Source: Marivivens donghaensis
GTDB taxonomy: Bacteria; Pseudomonadota; Alphaproteobacteria; Rhodobacterales; Rhodobacteraceae
Direction of reading: 5' to 3'
NCBI RefSeq assembly: GCF_011806565.1
Contig: NZ_JAATOP010000005.1
Location: forward strand, 228,200 to 292,199
DNA: 64,000 nt
Part shown: positions 61,322 through 64,000 of the stretch, in pieces
How the letters are laid out: every line of letters begins with the position of its first letter
Position numbering within the stretch: the stretch's first letter is position 1
Notes under the pieces: generated by a model
Databases searched by the model: none
What the model saw: only the letters and a program-made list of their open reading frames with translations
Told to the model about the DNA's origin: nothing
Translations under genes and position numbers: made by a program

Positions 61322-63828
61322 CAGTTTTCGACCGACCGGATCTTATAGTCCGAGGCGTTCACTTCGCTCATGGTCGAGACCTTGGAAAGATCCTCTATCA
61401 GCGTGACGACAGACTGGGACACATCGTCCTGTTCGCGCGCGAGGGTGGAGATCGACGAGATGACGTCCGCGGTGTTGTTCACGGCATCCACAATCTCGCC
61501 GAAGGCATTGCGGGCGGTCTGCGACCGTTCCGTGCCTAGCGTCACGCGGGCAGAGCTTTCGCTGATCAGCTTGGTGATTTCCATCGCGGCGCTGGAACTG
61601 CGCTCGGCGAGTTTGCGCACCTCGTCCGCCACCACCGAGAAACCGACGCCGTATTCGCCGGCGCGGGCGGCTTCGATGGCGGCGTTGAAGGCCAGAAGGT
61701 TGGTCTGGTTGGCGATGTCACCGATGACGCGGACCATTTCGGCGACCGAGTTCGAGGACTTCGCCATGAGGTCGATCGCCTCGATCGCGTTGGACAGCGA
61801 GCTGTTGCCGTTATCCGCGCTGCGTTTGGTATCGTGGGAGAAGTGCAGCGCCTTATCGGCCGAATTGTTGATCGACATGATCGAACCGGCGAGGCGGGAC
61901 ACAGTGCTTGTCATCTCGTCGGTCTTGCCGCGGATTATGCACTCCAGTTCCACCTGTTCAGTGATGTCATACGCGTATTTGATGACGCCGACGGTGACGC
62001 CTTGAGAGTTCTTGAGCGGCGAGTAGGTCGCGTGGATGAACACGTCGCGTCCGAACTTGCCGATGCGGTGGAAGCGGCCCGAAATGTACTTTGACGCTCG
62101 CAGATCGGACCACAGACGGCGGTACTGTTCGGAGCGCGCATATTCGGGCGTGCAGAAGATCGCATGGTGCTGGCCGAGCACTTCGCGCATTGAATAGCCC
62201 ATGACTTGCAGGAAGTTGTCGTTGGCGCCGAGGACATTGCCGTCGAGGTCGAATTCGATAACGGCCTGGCTGGCGTTGATCGCGTTGAAGCGGCTTTCGA
62301 ATTCGGCGTTCTTGCGGCGACGTTCGGTGATGTCGGTGGCGAGCTTGAGGATCTTTACCGGATTGCCGTCGGCATCGAAAATCGGGTTGTAGGTCGCTTG
62401 GATGATGACCTCTTCGCCCGCTTTGTTGAGGCGGTAGTATTCGCCGCGCGAATATTCACCGCGGCGAAGCTCGTTCCAGAACTCCATGTAGTCCGTCGAC
62501 TCCGCCTGCTTCCGGTCGACGAAAATGCGGTGCGGCTTGCCGATGATTTCCTGCGGCATGTAGCCCATCAGGCGCAGGAAATTGTCGTTGGCATCAAGGA
62601 TCGTGCCGTCGAGGTCGAATTCGATCATGGCTTGCGAGCGGTTGATGCCTTCGACTTTGCCCGTCTGGTCAGCGCGCGCGATCATGGCCTCGGTCACATC
62701 GTGGCCGACCTCGAAAATCTTCAGCAGGCGGCCGTCGATGTCGTAGACGGGCGAGAAGGTGGATTGGAGATAGAAGTCCTTACCTTCCGCACCGAAGCGG
62801 CGGTATTCGCCCGCGACCGTCTTGCCGTCCAACACCTGACGCCACAGACGCGAGTAGGTGACCGAGCTGCCGCCCTCGCGGGTCCACAGGTGCTGCGTTT
62901 CGAGGGTTTCCATCTCGTGTCGGGCATAGCCGGATACGTCGAAGAATTTTTCGTTTGCGGCCACAATCGTGCCTTCGGGCGAATATTCGATGGTGACCTG
63001 ACCCTGCTGCACGGTGTCGAGCAGGCGGAGCAGTTCGTTGATGCGCTTTTTCTCGGCGGTGATGTCCAGCGCCACCTTGATGACGCGGATCGCCTTGCCG
63101 TCGGGATCGACGATGGGGTTGTAGCTCGCCTGCATCCAGACGATGTCGCCCTGTTTGTCGATGCGCTTGAATTCACCGGCTTCGAACGTCTCGCGGGCAA
63201 GGTTGTCCCAGAACTGTTTGTAGGATGCCGTATCGCGCTCGCTCTTCGGCATGAACAAGCCGTGGTGTTCGCCGATGACCTCTTCCTGTTCGTAGCCCAT
63301 CAGGTGCAGGAAATTGTCGTTCGCCGTTTCCAGATGACCCGACAGGTCGAATTCCGCCACGGCCATGGCAGAGCTCATCGCGGCAAAGCGGCTGTTGTTA
63401 CGGGTCGCCTCGACTTTGGTATCGGTAACGTCCATCGCGTATTTGACGATGCGGGCGATCTTGCCGTCGGGGCCGATGATCGGGTTGTAGTTCGCGCGGA
63501 TCCATACCGACGAGCCGCTGCGGGTCACCCGCTCGAATTCGCCGTCGTAGTAGTTGCCCTCGCGCAGCGTCTCCCACATCTCCTGATATTCTTTGGAATT
63601 CCCGAATTTCGGCTTGCAGAACATGCGGTGGGGGCGGCCGACGACTTCGTCGAGTTGGTAGCTGAACAGTTCGAGGAAATTCTCGTTCGCGTCCAGCACG
63701 TTGCCTTCGAGGTCGAATGACCGGCTTGCCTCCGACACGGTCGTCTTGCCCTGGATGATCTCGATCACCAGAGCCGTCTTCCGCTTCGCTGTCCAACGCT
63801 TGATGCTGTCGTCCATCGTCATACTCAT
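61321..63828 (-). CDS. cytoplasmic methyl-accepting chemotaxis protein with five PAS domains
   Basis: An 835-residue receptor without membrane segments. Residues 1-38 look like an OrfA-type helix-turn-helix ([18 protein letters not shown]). Five PAS modules follow (about 38-138, 150-260, 265-385, 395-510, 515-630), each with the ANxNFL/ANEKF segment and, in three, EFDL-G. The signalling domain (about 645-820) has the hairpin tip [43 protein letters not shown] modules without membrane anchor suggest sensing of redox or a cytosolic ligand. Upstream 63829-64000 holds an AAGGGAGAA site and no clear gene. Confidence 0.88.
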   Translation of the reverse strand: MSMTMDDSIKRWTAKRKTALVIEIIQGKTTVSEASRSFDLEGNVLDANENFLELFSYQLDEVVGRPHRMFCKPKFGNSKEYQEMWETLREGNYYDGEFERVTRSGSSVWIRANYNPIIGPDGKIARIVKYAMDVTDTKVEATRNNSRFAAMSSAMAVAEFDLSGHLETANDNFLHLMGYEQEEVIGEHHGLFMPKSERDTASYKQFWDNLARETFEAGEFKRIDKQGDIVWMQASYNPIVDPDGKAIRVIKVALDITAEKKRINELLRLLDTVQQGQVTIEYSPEGTIVAANEKFFDVSGYARHEMETLETQHLWTREGGSSVTYSRLWRQVLDGKTVAGEYRRFGAEGKDFYLQSTFSPVYDIDGRLLKIFEVGHDVTEAMIARADQTGKVEGINRSQAMIEFDLDGTILDANDNFLRLMGYMPQEIIGKPHRIFVDRKQAESTDYMEFWNELRRGEYSRGEYYRLNKAGEEVIIQATYNPIFDADGNPVKILKLATDITERRRKNAEFESRFNAINASQAVIEFDLDGNVLGANDNFLQVMGYSMREVLGQHHAIFCTPEYARSEQYRRLWSDLRASKYISGRFHRIGKFGRDVFIHATYSPLKNSQGVTVGVIKYAYDITEQVELECIIRGKTDEMTSTVSRLAGSIMSINNSADKALHFSHDTKRSADNGNSSLSNAIEAIDLMAKSSNSVAEMVRVIGDIANQTNLLAFNAAIEAARAGEYGVGFSVVADEVRKLAERSSSAAMEITKLISESSARVTLGTERSQTARNAFGEIVDAVNNTADVISSISTLAREQDDVSQSVVTLIEDLSKVSTMSEVNASDYKIRSVEN

Positions 63829-64000
63829 TGCTACGTTCTCCCTTGTAGCATGAGCAGGTTTTCACTGGGTCGATACATACCCGCTACCGCACGACGAACT
63901 GGTCCGACTATAACGCCTCCCTAAAGCGGCGAGGATCGTTGTCCATCTGGTTCGATCCTGAAATGCTCTGGCAGGCGGAGCAAAGCGGCAAGCGTGGCCA

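Noticed and set aside
63829..64000. Possible 3' end of a further minus-strand gene
   Set aside because: All three minus-strand frames are open for a short distance here and one could end in ATLAALLRLPEHFRIEPDG followed by a stop near 63922, but 170 bases are too few to identify a gene or choose a frame.

Overview
The window is GC-rich, densely coded chromosomal DNA from an alphaproteobacterium, most likely a Rhodobacteraceae (Roseobacter-group) member. Three things point there. SOS boxes have the alphaproteobacterial form GTTC-N7-GTTC / GAAC-N7-GAAC. A TTGAT-N4-ATCA FNR-type box is present. Two copies of a GC-rich intergenic element of a kind I associate with Rhodobacterales also occur. No rRNA, tRNA, CRISPR array, prophage or intact insertion sequence was found.

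Left part (1-16,500): the 3' end of queA, an MFS transporter with a DUF924 gene, lpdA, a rhodanese, SOS-controlled uvrA with a DUF4260 gene, an RcnB-like secreted protein, and a small DUF2892 membrane protein behind an FNR-type promoter. A valine-catabolism cluster follows (acyl-CoA dehydrogenase, 3-hydroxyisobutyryl-CoA hydrolase, mmsB, mmsA, divergent LysR). Then come a CBS-domain protein, coaD, marC and a GNAT acetyltransferase.

Middle (16,500-34,000): a formylglycine-generating enzyme, a PA14-bearing GH3 glycosidase and a YdeP-type molybdenum oxidoreductase. Next is a two-gene DNA-repair operon (radical SAM protein plus a DUF4130-UdgX fusion) whose promoter carries a perfect LexA box and appears to make a leaderless mRNA. 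After it lie a PaoABC-like aldehyde oxidoreductase, an Xre/RES toxin-antitoxin pair with a nested-palindrome operator, a chromate transporter and a large catalase.

Sugar region (34,000-53,850), almost all on the minus strand, holds two operons. The right-hand one resembles the rhizobial agp alpha-galactoside system: a divergent AraC regulator, a family-5 binding protein, two permeases, a double ATPase and a GH4 alpha-galactosidase. It continues into a flavin-dependent halogenase-like gene and a GH42 beta-galactosidase. The left-hand one is a tightly overlapped seven-gene operon behind a LacI-type operator: binding protein, MalF/MalG-like permeases, MalK-like ATPase, tandem-domain glycerophosphodiesterase, its own LacI regulator and an inositol-monophosphatase-family phosphatase. 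This composition suggests uptake and breakdown of a phosphodiester such as glycerophosphoinositol (inference).

Right end (53,850-64,000): a YhaN/YhaO (SbcCD-like) pair, a YgiD dioxygenase with a DoxX gene and divergent LysR, and a two-gene chemotaxis unit. That unit is a cytoplasmic five-PAS methyl-accepting protein plus a multi-CheW scaffold. The first ~40 residues of the chemoreceptor look like the N-terminus of an insertion-sequence OrfA protein fused to a truncated PAS domain.

The strongest leads are the LexA-controlled radical SAM/UdgX operon, the halogenase inside a galactoside operon, the chimeric chemoreceptor N-terminus and the GDPD/phosphatase ABC operon.
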